Shown here: positions 29,464 to 37,757 of the stretch, piece by piece
Numbering within the stretch: position 1 is the stretch's first letter
Layout of the letters: every line of letters begins with the position of its first letter
DNA from: Shewanella aestuarii
GTDB lineage: Bacteria; Pseudomonadota; Gammaproteobacteria; Enterobacterales; Shewanellaceae
Assembly: GCF_014647215.1 (NCBI RefSeq)
Contig: NZ_BMOT01000001.1
Location: 496,001 to 560,000 of the forward strand
Direction: 5' to 3'
DNA: 64,000 nt
Made by a program: the position numbers and the translations under genes
The notes under the pieces: model-generated
Told to the model about the DNA's origin: nothing
The model's input: the letters and a program-made list of their open reading frames with translations, nothing else
Database searches by the model: none

Positions 29464-30273
29464 ATGCCACAGTCGTTTGATATTAATAAATTTAATTATC
29501 GATCCACTGGATTCGGTTCGCCTCTTGTTTGGTCTCATGGTTTATTAGCTTGTATGCAAAGCGAGGACGCTTTAGGGATATATGCCTGGCATCGTTTTCC
29601 CAAAAAGCTGACTTTACTCAGATATGATGCTTGTGGTCATGGTCTTTCTGCATCATCAAATAACAAAACTGATTATCTATGGACTAATCTTGCGACTAAC
29701 ATAGAACAATTAATATCTGCGGTACTGGGAGATCAAACCGTAATATTAGGTGGCCAGTCAATGGGGTGCGCCAGCAGTTTATTTACGGCATTGAACCACC
29801 CCGACAAAGTCAAAGGACTCATTTTAATGAATCCTCCCACGGCCTGGAAATTAAGAGCTTCACAACACGATTACTATATTAAAGTCGCTAAAGCTGCAAA
29901 AATTCTTGGTGGAAAAGGGCTGGCAAAGATCAACGCCAATCATATTGATAGAATGCTACCGCCTTGGCTCATTGAGGCACATAAACACAGTGTTCTTGGC
30001 ATGTTAGACGGTTTAAAAAGTATGAAGCGTTCAAGTCTTGAGTCTATATTCTTAGCTGCAGCAGAAAATGATTTGCCCTCCCATGAGCAGCTTTCGCAAT
30101 TACACATTCCTTGCTTAATCCTTGCTTGGGATAATGATGTAAATCATCCGTTATCCTCAGCTAAAACCTTAGCGTCATTGCTACCTTCCTCTGAATTGCA
30201 TCAAGCAAAGAATATGGCTGATGTTGATGAATGGCCGCAGTTAATCATCGACTTCTGTTTAAAATTAGCCTAA
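29464..30273 (+). CDS. Alpha/beta hydrolase fold protein
   Basis: This 269-aa protein has the alpha/beta hydrolase layout. WSHGLL (about 23-28) is the oxyanion HG region, RYDACGHGLSA (about 53-63) the following loop, and GGQSMG (about 96-101) the nucleophile elbow with Ser99. A WDNDVNHP stretch (about 222) provides the acid. The expected late catalytic histidine, usually in a GH motif, reads ADVDEW here, so the triad looks incomplete unless the His of NHP serves. An AAGGAGG ribosome binding site stands six bases before ATG. The substrate is unknown; it may act as an esterase or have lost activity. Confidence 0.75.
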   Translation: MPQSFDINKFNYRSTGFGSPLVWSHGLLACMQSEDALGIYAWHRFPKKLTLLRYDACGHGLSASSNNKTDYLWTNLATNIEQLISAVLGDQTVILGGQSMGCASSLFTALNHPDKVKGLILMNPPTAWKLRASQHDYYIKVAKAAKILGGKGLAKINANHIDRMLPPWLIEAHKHSVLGMLDGLKSMKRSSLESIFLAAAENDLPSHEQLSQLHIPCLILAWDNDVNHPLSSAKTLASLLPSSELHQAKNMADVDEWPQLIIDFCLKLA

Positions 30274-30395
30274 ATACATGACAGAACTCACAAATATTTG
30301 ATTATTTTGGGCTGTCACACTTTAGTTTTTTCGCGCTTAGTCCGATATAGTTTATTATTAAAAAGAATAAACACGTGTTAAAAATAGGGATATAT

Positions 30396-32393
30396 ATGAA
30401 TTGGCAATGGATTGGTAACCTTACAATTTTTCAAAAGCTTGCATTACTAGCGCTTCCCCCTTTATTCATATCCATTATTTATGGCGGCATGTTTGTTCAT
30501 AATAAATATCAAACTCGCCAACAGTTAACGCTTATCATGTCGTTAACAGAGCTCGCAGTCACCAACAGCGCTTTTGTACATGAACTGCAAAAAGAACGTG
30601 GCATGAGTGCGGGTTTTATCGGTTCACAAGGTAATGCGTTTAAAGATAATTTGCCCCAACAACGCCAATTAACCAATCAACAAATGCAGCAATTTAACAA
30701 TTTCATTGCCAATGTTGAGTTGCCACAGGTTTTCAATGCAAAACTCAATCAAGTTTCACAAGCGTTAACTCAGCTTAATTCGATGAGAGACTCAGTTGAT
30801 TCACTCAGTATTTCAGTGGCTGAAGAAGTGAAATATTACACCTTAATGAATACATTACTTTTATCTATGGTGGATGATGCAGCAACCGAAACCCAAATCA
30901 GTGAGCTCGCGTTAAGGTTAAAATCATTCGCTTCTTTTTTACAAGCTAAAGAGCGCGCAGGCATAGAAAGGGCAGTATTAAGCTCCACTTTTGGCCAGCC
31001 AGGGTTTAAACCGGGCATGTATCGCAAATTTATTACCTTAGTGGCTGAACAAAACACTTATGCTGAGCGCTTTCTAGCATCTGCTATGCCAGATGAAGCG
31101 CAATTATATCAACGCGCGTTAAATACAAGTGCATTTACCGATGTTGACGACATGCGCGAAATTGCTTTTTCACAAGAACCAAGCAAAATTTCACAACAGT
31201 CACCTGAAGCTTGGTTCAAAACCTCTTCGGCACGAATTAATGGCTTAAAGGATATTGAAAATCAGCTAACGGAAATGCTGCATCAATCTTCGCAATCGAA
31301 GCTTGATAATGCTTCTCAGCATATGTTGACCTCGCTAGTCGCGTTAATTATTGCACTGTCCTTTGTTATCTCGATCACTATGAGTATTTCAAAATATTTG
31401 CATGTTAGCTTACGCAAAGTGCAAAAAACTATTACCCATGTGGGCGCTAATTTTGATTTAACCTCTCGGATTGAGCATCAAACTTCCGATGAGTTCGGTC
31501 AATTAGCATCTTCTTTTAACAGCATGATGAATGAGTTTGAAACCATCATTTATCAAGTCAGAAAAAATGCCATTACGCTTGTCAATGCTGTAGAAACCAT
31601 GAATGGCTTTACTCACTCTATGCAAAATGATGTATCTCAAGGTTCAGCAGAAGCGGAACAAGTCGCATCGGCAATGACAGAAATGAGCGCGACAGTTACC
31701 CAAATTGCCGCCAATGCGGTGCAAGCCTCCGAAGCTTCAGCTCAAGCTAATTCCGAAGCTAAAACGGGTAACAGTGACGTCAGCAAAACCAGTAATGCGA
31801 TTAAAACCTTAGCGGTTGAAATTGGTGATGCAGCTGAAGCGATTCAAACCTTAGATAAGGATGTTCAGGATATCGTCGCCCTATTAGATGTGATCAGTTC
31901 AATTGCAGAGCAAACCAACTTACTTGCCCTTAATGCAGCAATTGAAGCCGCAAGAGCTGGTGAACAAGGCAGGGGTTTTGCCGTGGTTGCTGATGAAGTA
32001 AGAACATTAGCTCAACGTTCGCAAAAGTCGACAGAAGACATTAAATGCATGACAGACAAACTGAAATCTGGCGCAGCACTCGCGGTTCAAGCAATGGAAC
32101 GCGGTCGAACTCAGGCGCAGCAAAGTGTTGAGGAAGCTGTGCATGCTGGCAAAGAACTTAATTTGATTGTTACACATGTTGGTGTGATCGATAGCATGAA
32201 CGAGCAAATTGCCACTTCGACCCATGAGCAGTCAGCGGTTGCTGAAGAGGTAAATCGTAATGCACTTAAAATCAGTGAAATATACCAACATACTCGAGAA
32301 ACAGCGCAACAAATATCAGAGCTGAATGATCAATTACTCAATGACGCTAGTGCTATGTCAAATATTGTCAGTAAGTTTACACTTAACCGTTAA
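30396..32393 (+). CDS. Methyl-accepting chemotaxis protein with NIT sensor domain
   Basis: This 665-aa chemoreceptor has a membrane segment near the N-terminus (about 15-35), a periplasmic NIT domain (about 45-300), a second membrane segment (about 308-330), a HAMP region, and a cytoplasmic signalling domain. NIT domains are known for nitrate or nitrite sensing; the [16 protein letters not shown] motif is the tell-tale. The hairpin tip [20 protein letters not shown] (about 505-524) is the CheA/CheW contact. An in-frame GTG lies at 30375, but AGGGA five bases before ATG 30396 decides the start. It is monocistronic, and a terminator lies downstream. The ligand is inferred from the domain only. 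Confidence 0.9.
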   Translation: MNWQWIGNLTIFQKLALLALPPLFISIIYGGMFVHNKYQTRQQLTLIMSLTELAVTNSAFVHELQKERGMSAGFIGSQGNAFKDNLPQQRQLTNQQMQQFNNFIANVELPQVFNAKLNQVSQALTQLNSMRDSVDSLSISVAEEVKYYTLMNTLLLSMVDDAATETQISELALRLKSFASFLQAKERAGIERAVLSSTFGQPGFKPGMYRKFITLVAEQNTYAERFLASAMPDEAQLYQRALNTSAFTDVDDMREIAFSQEPSKISQQSPEAWFKTSSARINGLKDIENQLTEMLHQSSQSKLDNASQHMLTSLVALIIALSFVISITMSISKYLHVSLRKVQKTITHVGANFDLTSRIEHQTSDEFGQLASSFNSMMNEFETIIYQVRKNAITLVNAVETMNGFTHSMQNDVSQGSAEAEQVASAMTEMSATVTQIAANAVQASEASAQANSEAKTGNSDVSKTSNAIKTLAVEIGDAAEAIQTLDKDVQDIVALLDVISSIAEQTNLLALNAAIEAARAGEQGRGFAVVADEVRTLAQRSQKSTEDIKCMTDKLKSGAALAVQAMERGRTQAQQSVEEAVHAGKELNLIVTHVGVIDSMNEQIATSTHEQSAVAEEVNRNALKISEIYQHTRETAQQISELNDQLLNDASAMSNIVSKFTLNR

Positions 32394-32524
32394 TATGATT
32401 AAACTTGAGTACTCGCATCATGTTATCTTCAATATATTGAAATTACGGTTAAATAATACGTTTTTGCATTAAGCATTAATTTCACCGATACCGATGACGA
32501 GAAAGCATGTATTTTTACATTATT

Positions 32525-32550
32525 AAACCGAGCAACAGCTCGGTTTTTTT
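32525..32550 (+). terminator. Hairpin terminator just before the methyltransferase gene
   Basis: AAACCGAGC/GCTCGGTTT stem with loop AACA-like spacing, then a run of T. It ends only 15 bases before the next start codon, so it may also control that gene's leader. Confidence 0.75.
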
Positions 32551-32565
32551 ATAGGAAAAAGTCGA

Positions 32566-33357
32566 ATGGATTTATGTAAAGACTACCTCACAGTCAATAA
32601 GCAGTCTTGGAATGCGCGAACTGACATTCATGTTGCATCCAAGTTTTACGATATTGACAATTTCTTACTGGGCACATCATCGTTAACTGAAATCGAAACC
32701 GCAGAGTTGGGTGACGTGAATGGTAAAAGGTTGTTGCATTTACAGTGTCACTTTGGTCTTGATAGCCTTTCGTTTGCAAGAAAAGGAGCGATAGTTACCG
32801 GTGTCGATTTATCCGATAAGGCAATTGATAAAGCCAATGCATTAGCCACTGAAACTCAGTTAAATGCTAAATTTGTTTGTCAGGACGTTTGTGAATTTGG
32901 TCAGACGGCTAAAGCCGATTTTGATATTGTGTTTACGTCTTTTGGCGTAATTTGCTGGCTGCCAAACCTATCACTATGGGCTCAAACGATTGCTAACAGT
33001 TTAAGATCTGGTGGTACGTTTTACATGGCTGAATTTCATCCATTTCACGATGTTTTTGAAGGCTACCCTTATTTTCATCGTCAGCAGCCAGATGTAGAGC
33101 AAGAGAGTACTTATACTGAAAACTGTACTGGCGAAAAACACACCATTATCACCTGGACTCATCCAATTAGTGACGTGATTAATGCGTTACTGTCTGCGGG
33201 ATTACAACTAAAACATTTCAATGAGTTCGATTATAGCCCTTACAACTGCTTTGCTGAACTGACTCAAGATAACAGTCATTCCACGCCGCGTTATCAGCTG
33301 ATAAAAAATGACATCCCGATGCCATTAGTTTATTCATTAAGCGCCTTAAAACCTTAA
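32566..33357 (+). CDS. Class I SAM-dependent methyltransferase
   Basis: This 263-aa protein has the Rossmann methyltransferase motif I as RLLHLQCHFGLDSLSFARKGA (about 55-75, split here as GKRLLHLQCHFG), an acidic loop end GVDLSDKAIDKA (about 79-90) for SAM ribose binding, and FVCQDVCEF (about 104) for the adenine side. The CHFGLDS version in place of GxGxG is common in a broad group of small-molecule methyltransferases. The substrate cannot be read. A terminator hairpin ends 15 bases upstream, so initiation may need a separate promoter or read-through. The gene stands alone between the chemoreceptor and the umuDC operon. Confidence 0.78.
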   Translation: MDLCKDYLTVNKQSWNARTDIHVASKFYDIDNFLLGTSSLTEIETAELGDVNGKRLLHLQCHFGLDSLSFARKGAIVTGVDLSDKAIDKANALATETQLNAKFVCQDVCEFGQTAKADFDIVFTSFGVICWLPNLSLWAQTIANSLRSGGTFYMAEFHPFHDVFEGYPYFHRQQPDVEQESTYTENCTGEKHTIITWTHPISDVINALLSAGLQLKHFNEFDYSPYNCFAELTQDNSHSTPRYQLIKNDIPMPLVYSLSALKP

Positions 33358-33482
33358 TGCGAGTCAGCGATAATTTAAGTTGCCATTTTTATGCGGTGAT
33401 CAAAGCTTCGCTCACACACTAAATACTTTATGCCAATATACAACGAAAAACTTTGCAAAAAAACTAAAACACCCTAAAATTA

Positions 33483-33498
33483 CTGTATATAAAAACAG
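33483..33498 (+). promoter_or_regulatory. LexA (SOS) box of umuDC
   Basis: CTGTATATAAAAACAG keeps the full CTGT-N8-ACAG core of gammaproteobacterial LexA boxes. It ends 11 bases before the umuD ATG, so bound LexA would block initiation of transcription. Confidence 0.85.
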
Positions 33499-33509
33499 TG
33501 GTTGTGGTT

Positions 33510-33920
33510 ATGCGTATTATTCCTATCCATGCCAGTGCGGGGATTACCGGTTTTGAATCGCCCGCAGCTGAGTATTTGCAATTATCTTTAAGCTTAGATG
33601 AGCTGCTTGTTGAACATCCTAATGCAACATTTATCGGTATTGCTAAGGGAGATTCAATGCAGGGATGCGGTATTTTTTATGGCGATCTATTAATTGTAGA
33701 TCGACATGAAACCGCACGTCATGGTGATGTGATCGTGGCTAATTTTAATGGTGAGTTTGTCTGTAAAATTCTAGATAAGCACCGCCGAATGTTGCTTTCA
33801 TCTAATGAAATGCATCAACCGCAGGTGATTAATGCCTATGACTCATTCAATATAGAGGGGGTGGTGATCCGTTCTATTCGTTGTCATCGTCAAAGCCCTT
33901 TGCTAACAACACAAATTTAA
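33510..33920 (+). CDS. umuD: DNA polymerase V accessory protein UmuD
   Basis: UmuD self-cleaves on RecA filaments to UmuD', which joins UmuC in translesion synthesis. The product is 136 aa from ATG 33510. The serine nucleophile is Ser49 (GDSM) and the base Lys86 (VCKIL), 37 residues apart as in E. coli (Ser60/Lys97). The cleavage region aligns as GIT-GFESPAAEY; the E. coli P1 cysteine is Thr13 here, while an Ala10-Gly11 bond lies three residues before. The frame is open to a GTG at 33498 within the LexA box, so ATG 33510 is used. umuC starts 10 bases after the stop. Regulation by LexA is strongly supported by the upstream box. Confidence 0.93.
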   Translation: MRIIPIHASAGITGFESPAAEYLQLSLSLDELLVEHPNATFIGIAKGDSMQGCGIFYGDLLIVDRHETARHGDVIVANFNGEFVCKILDKHRRMLLSSNEMHQPQVINAYDSFNIEGVVIRSIRCHRQSPLLTTQI

Positions 33921-33930
33921 GTAGCAAGCT

Positions 33931-35187
33931 ATGTTTGCCTTAGTTGATGCCAACTCATTTTACTGCAGTGCTGAGCAGGTTTTTCGCCCCGATTGGCGTG
34001 GAAAACCTCTCATTGTATTAAGCAATAACGACGGTTGTATCGTTGCAGCAAACCGTCAAGCTAAAGAACTTGGCGTGCCTAAGTTTGCACCTTATTTTCA
34101 AGTAAAAGACTTATGCACCAAACAGGGCGTGATTGTTTGCTCTAGTAATTATGAACTCTATGCCGATTTATCCATGAAAATGATGAATATTATTGGCCGT
34201 TTTGCTCCAGATCAGCACGTATATTCAATTGATGAAAGTTTCTTATCCTTTAAGCACTCTTATCCAGCTATTCCATGTTTACACACTCAGGGACATCTCA
34301 TCCGCCAAGCCGTTTGGAAAGAAGCAAGGTTGCCTGTTTGTGTCGGTATAGGGGCAACATTAACCCTAGCTAAAGTTGCCAATCATGCGGCTAAAAAACT
34401 CGCAGGTTACCAAGGTGTTTGCGTTATAGATAACGAACAAAAGCGAGTATCCATATTAGAGTCGATGGAAGTCGGTGATGTATGGGGCATTGGTCGACGT
34501 ATGAGTAAAAAATTAGCCCTAATGAATATCAATACCGCTTTTGAGCTAGCGAACATGCCAAGTGGATTAGCCCGTAAGCAATTCAGCATTGAAATTGAAC
34601 GCACTGTGCGTGAGTTAAATGGCCAAGCATGTAAAGTATGGGATGAGGCGAGGGCAGATAAGCAGCAAATCTTTTCAACCCGCAGTGTCGGTGAACGTAT
34701 TGTTGATTATGACTCATTACTGCAAGCCTTAAGTAAACATGTTGCTATTGCTGCGGCAAAAGCACGTCAGCAGGGTTCACATTGTAAAACCATGATGCTA
34801 TTTGCTAATAATTCTCCCTATGATGAGCATCCCGTTAGCGTTAAAGTGTTGGTTTATTTTGCTTGCCCGACTCATTGTACTGCAGAGTTAACCAAGGCGA
34901 TGGCAGAAGCGGCGCCTAAACTATTTAGGCTAGGTGTACGTTATTACAAAATAGGCGTAGGGTTAATTAATTTAACCAGCCAAAAACACGTACAACTGGA
35001 TTTATTTCATCCACCTAAGGCTAATCCAGCCTTAATGCATGCGCTAGATGGTATCAATCAACGTTATGGTACAGACACCTTGTTTTTAGCGGCTCAAGGT
35101 ATTGAACAGAAATGGGCCATGCGCCGAGAACTGCTCACCCCGCAATACACAACCCAATGGCAGTCAATTCCTGCCATTAAATGCTAA
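33931..35187 (+). CDS. umuC: DNA polymerase V catalytic subunit UmuC
   Basis: UmuC is a Y-family polymerase making error-prone copies past lesions. The 418-aa product is normal in length. Palm residues are in FALVDANSFYCSAEQVF (metal-binding Asp6) and YSIDESFL (about 99-106, Asp-Glu pair). VLSNNDGCIVAANRQAKELG is a family hallmark, and GIGRRMSKKLALMNI (about 186-200) is the helix-hairpin-helix. The C-terminal FHPPKANPALMHALDGINQRYG belongs to the clamp-interacting and little-finger part. It follows umuD by 10 bases under the same LexA box. No terminator was recognised after it. Confidence 0.95.
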   Translation: MFALVDANSFYCSAEQVFRPDWRGKPLIVLSNNDGCIVAANRQAKELGVPKFAPYFQVKDLCTKQGVIVCSSNYELYADLSMKMMNIIGRFAPDQHVYSIDESFLSFKHSYPAIPCLHTQGHLIRQAVWKEARLPVCVGIGATLTLAKVANHAAKKLAGYQGVCVIDNEQKRVSILESMEVGDVWGIGRRMSKKLALMNINTAFELANMPSGLARKQFSIEIERTVRELNGQACKVWDEARADKQQIFSTRSVGERIVDYDSLLQALSKHVAIAAAKARQQGSHCKTMMLFANNSPYDEHPVSVKVLVYFACPTHCTAELTKAMAEAAPKLFRLGVRYYKIGVGLINLTSQKHVQLDLFHPPKANPALMHALDGINQRYGTDTLFLAAQGIEQKWAMRRELLTPQYTTQWQSIPAIKC

Positions 35188-35325
35188 AGGCACAAGCTTT
35201 GATACATAGTGATGATGGATGTACAATTTATCACTTTACCAATACAGCTGGCATAAACACAATCTAGCCCTATACGACTAATTTGTATTCAATAACGCAA
35301 AGCTTAGATGCTAAAAAAGAGCTTA

Positions 35326-36480
35326 CTATTTGCTAACAAGTAACTGTTCACGAATGATTTGGCGTATTTGGTTATGGAGTTGAAAGACGCGACTGAGGTC
35401 GTTAAGATTCAAAGATATGTTTTCTAACATAACCAGATCTAAATTAAACTCAGGATAGTGAAGTGACATTGACATGTAGCCTGGTAAGTAGCCCGTATGG
35501 CTATACTCTGTAATGCCATCTTGTCGATTAATTCTCAGTCCATAACCGTAGCTCATATCAGGCCATAAAAATTTAATACTTGTATGAGAGTGAGTCATAA
35601 GTTGATAGCTTTCTGGGCTGATAAAATCTCCATTGTGTAATCTGTGCTGAAATGATGCAAAAGCCTTTGCTGATGCAATCAAGCCGCCAGCAGGAAGTAA
35701 TGACTCATCAATGACGATATTAGACGGAATTAATGTATCTGATTCATTTAACCCTATAGCAAGTGTAGGTAATCGCACACGAATTGCATCAATACTGCCA
35801 ACTTCAGCATAAAGTGCACTGAGGTGATTAACCTGAGCAAATTGTGCAATCTGACTAGAAAATGATTGTTGATTAACCTTTTCGAGCAACTCACCTAACA
35901 AAGCATAACCAAAGTTTGAATATTCAAATTGGCTTCCAGGTTCAAATCGATTCGGTTTGCCTAACTCAGCTACGCCTGAAGTGTGACTCAATAGATGATG
36001 TATGGAAATGTTGTCATCATACCGATTGGGAATAGGGGAAATAGGGCCTGCTTTAGTCTCCAGATCAAGATGACTTGTATTCGAAATTACATCAGCAAAA
36101 AGATAATTATTCAGTGAGCGGTTTAAATTTAGTTTGCCCGCATCAACCGCTTGTAAAATCAACGTAGCAGTGATCTGTTTGGAGAGTGATGCTATTACAA
36201 AACTCGGTTCAGCAATAATCTCATCGCCTTTTTGCAATGCCAATACAGGATCACCATTATCTAACAAGATCACACTACCACTAAATGGCAATAATGATTG
36301 ATCGATAGCCTTTGTGGTAGCCATCTTTATTAGGTTAATCCGTGAATTTATGGCATTGGATGCTTCTGTAGTATTTAAAGGGAAAGCATTACTTTGTAAT
36401 AGTGATTTTTTAGCGTCGCAATGCAGACTTAATGGTAATAGAGAAATTAACCCTAAGGTAATGATGAAGCGAAGCTGCAT
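35326..36480 (-). CDS. Beta-lactamase-family serine hydrolase (class C type), exported
   Basis: This 384-aa protein has an N-terminal signal sequence (about 1-21) and the serine beta-lactamase/DD-peptidase fold. The motifs are SLSK with Ser98 and Lys101, FEYSNFGYALLGE (YSN, about 200) and HTG in YSHTGYLPGYMS (about 344). It resembles the large group of class C-related esterases and peptidases rather than clinical AmpC, so the activity may be peptidase or esterase. A cysteine at 21 follows the signal sequence, but the preceding histidine does not fit a lipobox. AAGGA lies about seven bases before the start. It is the last core-like gene before the defence island. Confidence 0.82.
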   Translation of the reverse strand: MQLRFIITLGLISLLPLSLHCDAKKSLLQSNAFPLNTTEASNAINSRINLIKMATTKAIDQSLLPFSGSVILLDNGDPVLALQKGDEIIAEPSFVIASLSKQITATLILQAVDAGKLNLNRSLNNYLFADVISNTSHLDLETKAGPISPIPNRYDDNISIHHLLSHTSGVAELGKPNRFEPGSQFEYSNFGYALLGELLEKVNQQSFSSQIAQFAQVNHLSALYAEVGSIDAIRVRLPTLAIGLNESDTLIPSNIVIDESLLPAGGLIASAKAFASFQHRLHNGDFISPESYQLMTHSHTSIKFLWPDMSYGYGLRINRQDGITEYSHTGYLPGYMSMSLHYPEFNLDLVMLENISLNLNDLSRVFQLHNQIRQIIREQLLVSK

Positions 36481-36751
36481 AAGTTGTCCTTAACTCGGTG
36501 GCGCAAAAGTAATGTTAATTGAAGCCACTTAGTAGATAGTTAAGTCATTATCCCATAAATGCAGAGACTTAACATACTAGATACAAATGGCAACAGACAT
36601 AAGGTCATATTTTTTGCCATTTAAATTGGGAATTTCACGCTGGCATGGGAATCTTGAATGCCTTGAGCCGCTAACAACAAGGTGTCAGTACCATAACGTT
36701 ATTGATAACACATCGCGGATGCATTAAGGCTGAAATTGAGTGACAAAGGTC

Positions 36752-36786
36752 ACATGTGGTTTTTCATATGAAATGACTTTTGCGTA
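36752..36786 (+). repeat. 35-bp direct repeat, copy 1
   Basis: It begins ACATGTGG and contains TCATATGAAATGACTTT. It matches copy 2 at 32 of 35 positions by hand count, 208 bases away. Confidence 0.75.
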
Positions 36787-36959
36787 CATCTTGAAAGTTC
36801 GCTTAGTGAATTCTATTAATCTTTCTAGGGATAACCTAGAAACCGCGCACGTAGCGTCGCGTTATTAGCATATGCAAATAATGTCAGTTTTCAGCCATCA
36901 AATGGCAGAATTGTTCAAACCAAATCCCAACAAAGGGATCCAGCGTTAAAGTGCTAATT

Positions 36960-36994
36960 ACATGTGGCTTCTCATATGAAATGACTTTAGCGTA
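36960..36994 (+). repeat. 35-bp direct repeat, copy 2
   Basis: Second copy of the ACATGTGG...GCGTA element. Differences from copy 1 are three T/C changes and one T/A change at most by hand alignment. Confidence 0.75.
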
Positions 36995-37304
36995 TACGGT
37001 AAATCAAAGACTTAGAAAAATTTGTCTCATTCAGAATCGTTAAATTCTCAAACTTTTAGACTTTAAACGCATAACAGTTATAAATGTAATACTCTGATAT
37101 AAAGGGAAAATTTGTCTTTTTTATTTTTTAGAAGTATATGTATTTATAAACATAAAGTAAATGAGTCCGAGCTCTTAATTTCTAGTGTTAACATAGCTTT
37201 AGTGCGATGCAAAAGTAACTAAGGAATTGACTTAATTTGCCTCTTTTCAGATATGCCTAATGAATAAGGCAATTATTTGATATTTTTACCTAATAATATT
37301 GTGA

Positions 37305-37652
37305 ATGGATTCCTTGATGTTAGACCGCAAACAGAATTACTTTGAAAAGCTTTTTTCGCAATTCAAAGCCTCTCAAAATGAAGAATTTGCATACCAGCAA
37401 GTCCTAGAAGTTTATCTGTATAGAAAGCCTGCTAAAAAACAACAAGGCGTACCGACTGTCAGTCGAGAAGACTGCTTTTGGCATTCAACATTTATTGATG
37501 ATTTTCCACCTCACCTGTTTGAATCCGATGATTTTATCTTAGCTTTAGCTCGTTATTTTGCACAGGATACCGCTTCTAATCCCAAGTTTATCTCAATGGT
37601 CATAAATTCAGGTGCTCTCTCAGTGTTGTTAGTGCCTGAACCTTTTTATTAG
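37305..37652 (+). CDS. Uncharacterised orphan protein (115 aa) ahead of hsdR
   Basis: I do not recognise this protein. It is acidic-to-neutral and probably soluble, with an N-terminal amphipathic part (KQNYFEKLFSQFKASQNEEFAYQQVLEVYLYRK) and a Phe/Asp-rich middle (FWHSTFIDDFPPHLFESDDF). No membrane segment or catalytic motif is seen. The start may be ATG 37305 or ATG 37317; neither has a strong ribosome binding site, though GGA lies eight bases before the second. It is 105 bases upstream of hsdR in the same direction and could be part of the island, perhaps as a regulator or immunity partner, for which there is no direct evidence. Confidence 0.5.
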   Translation: MDSLMLDRKQNYFEKLFSQFKASQNEEFAYQQVLEVYLYRKPAKKQQGVPTVSREDCFWHSTFIDDFPPHLFESDDFILALARYFAQDTASNPKFISMVINSGALSVLLVPEPFY

Positions 37653-37757
37653 ATTTAAGTCTTTGTATCTGCATGTAATCATTGGTGTTTGAGCTATTTT
37701 GTGGCAAACTAATCTCAATTGCAATTTGTTGTTATGCTAGAAGGACCTAGATTTCAT

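Larger units (their letters stand above)
36481..37304. other. Long intergenic stretch at the left edge of the defence island
   Basis: These 824 bases hold no convincing gene on either strand. They contain a 35-bp direct repeat (36752-36786 and 36960-36994), a TTTCTAGG/CCTAGAAA inverted repeat near 36825-36845, and a separated AAATGGCAA/TTGCCATTT pair (36585-36622). The last 200 bases are very AT-rich. No tRNA or integrase is present to define an attachment site. Confidence 0.6.

Noticed and set aside
36585..36622. AAATGGCAA/TTGCCATTT pair as ends of a small mobile element
   Set aside because: The arms are only 9 bases and 20 bases apart, no target duplication is visible and nothing fits between them; it is more likely a chance or regulatory hairpin.
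36481..37304. CRISPR array suggested by the repeated 35-mer
   Set aside because: There are only two diverged copies with a 173-base interval, and no cas genes are in the window.
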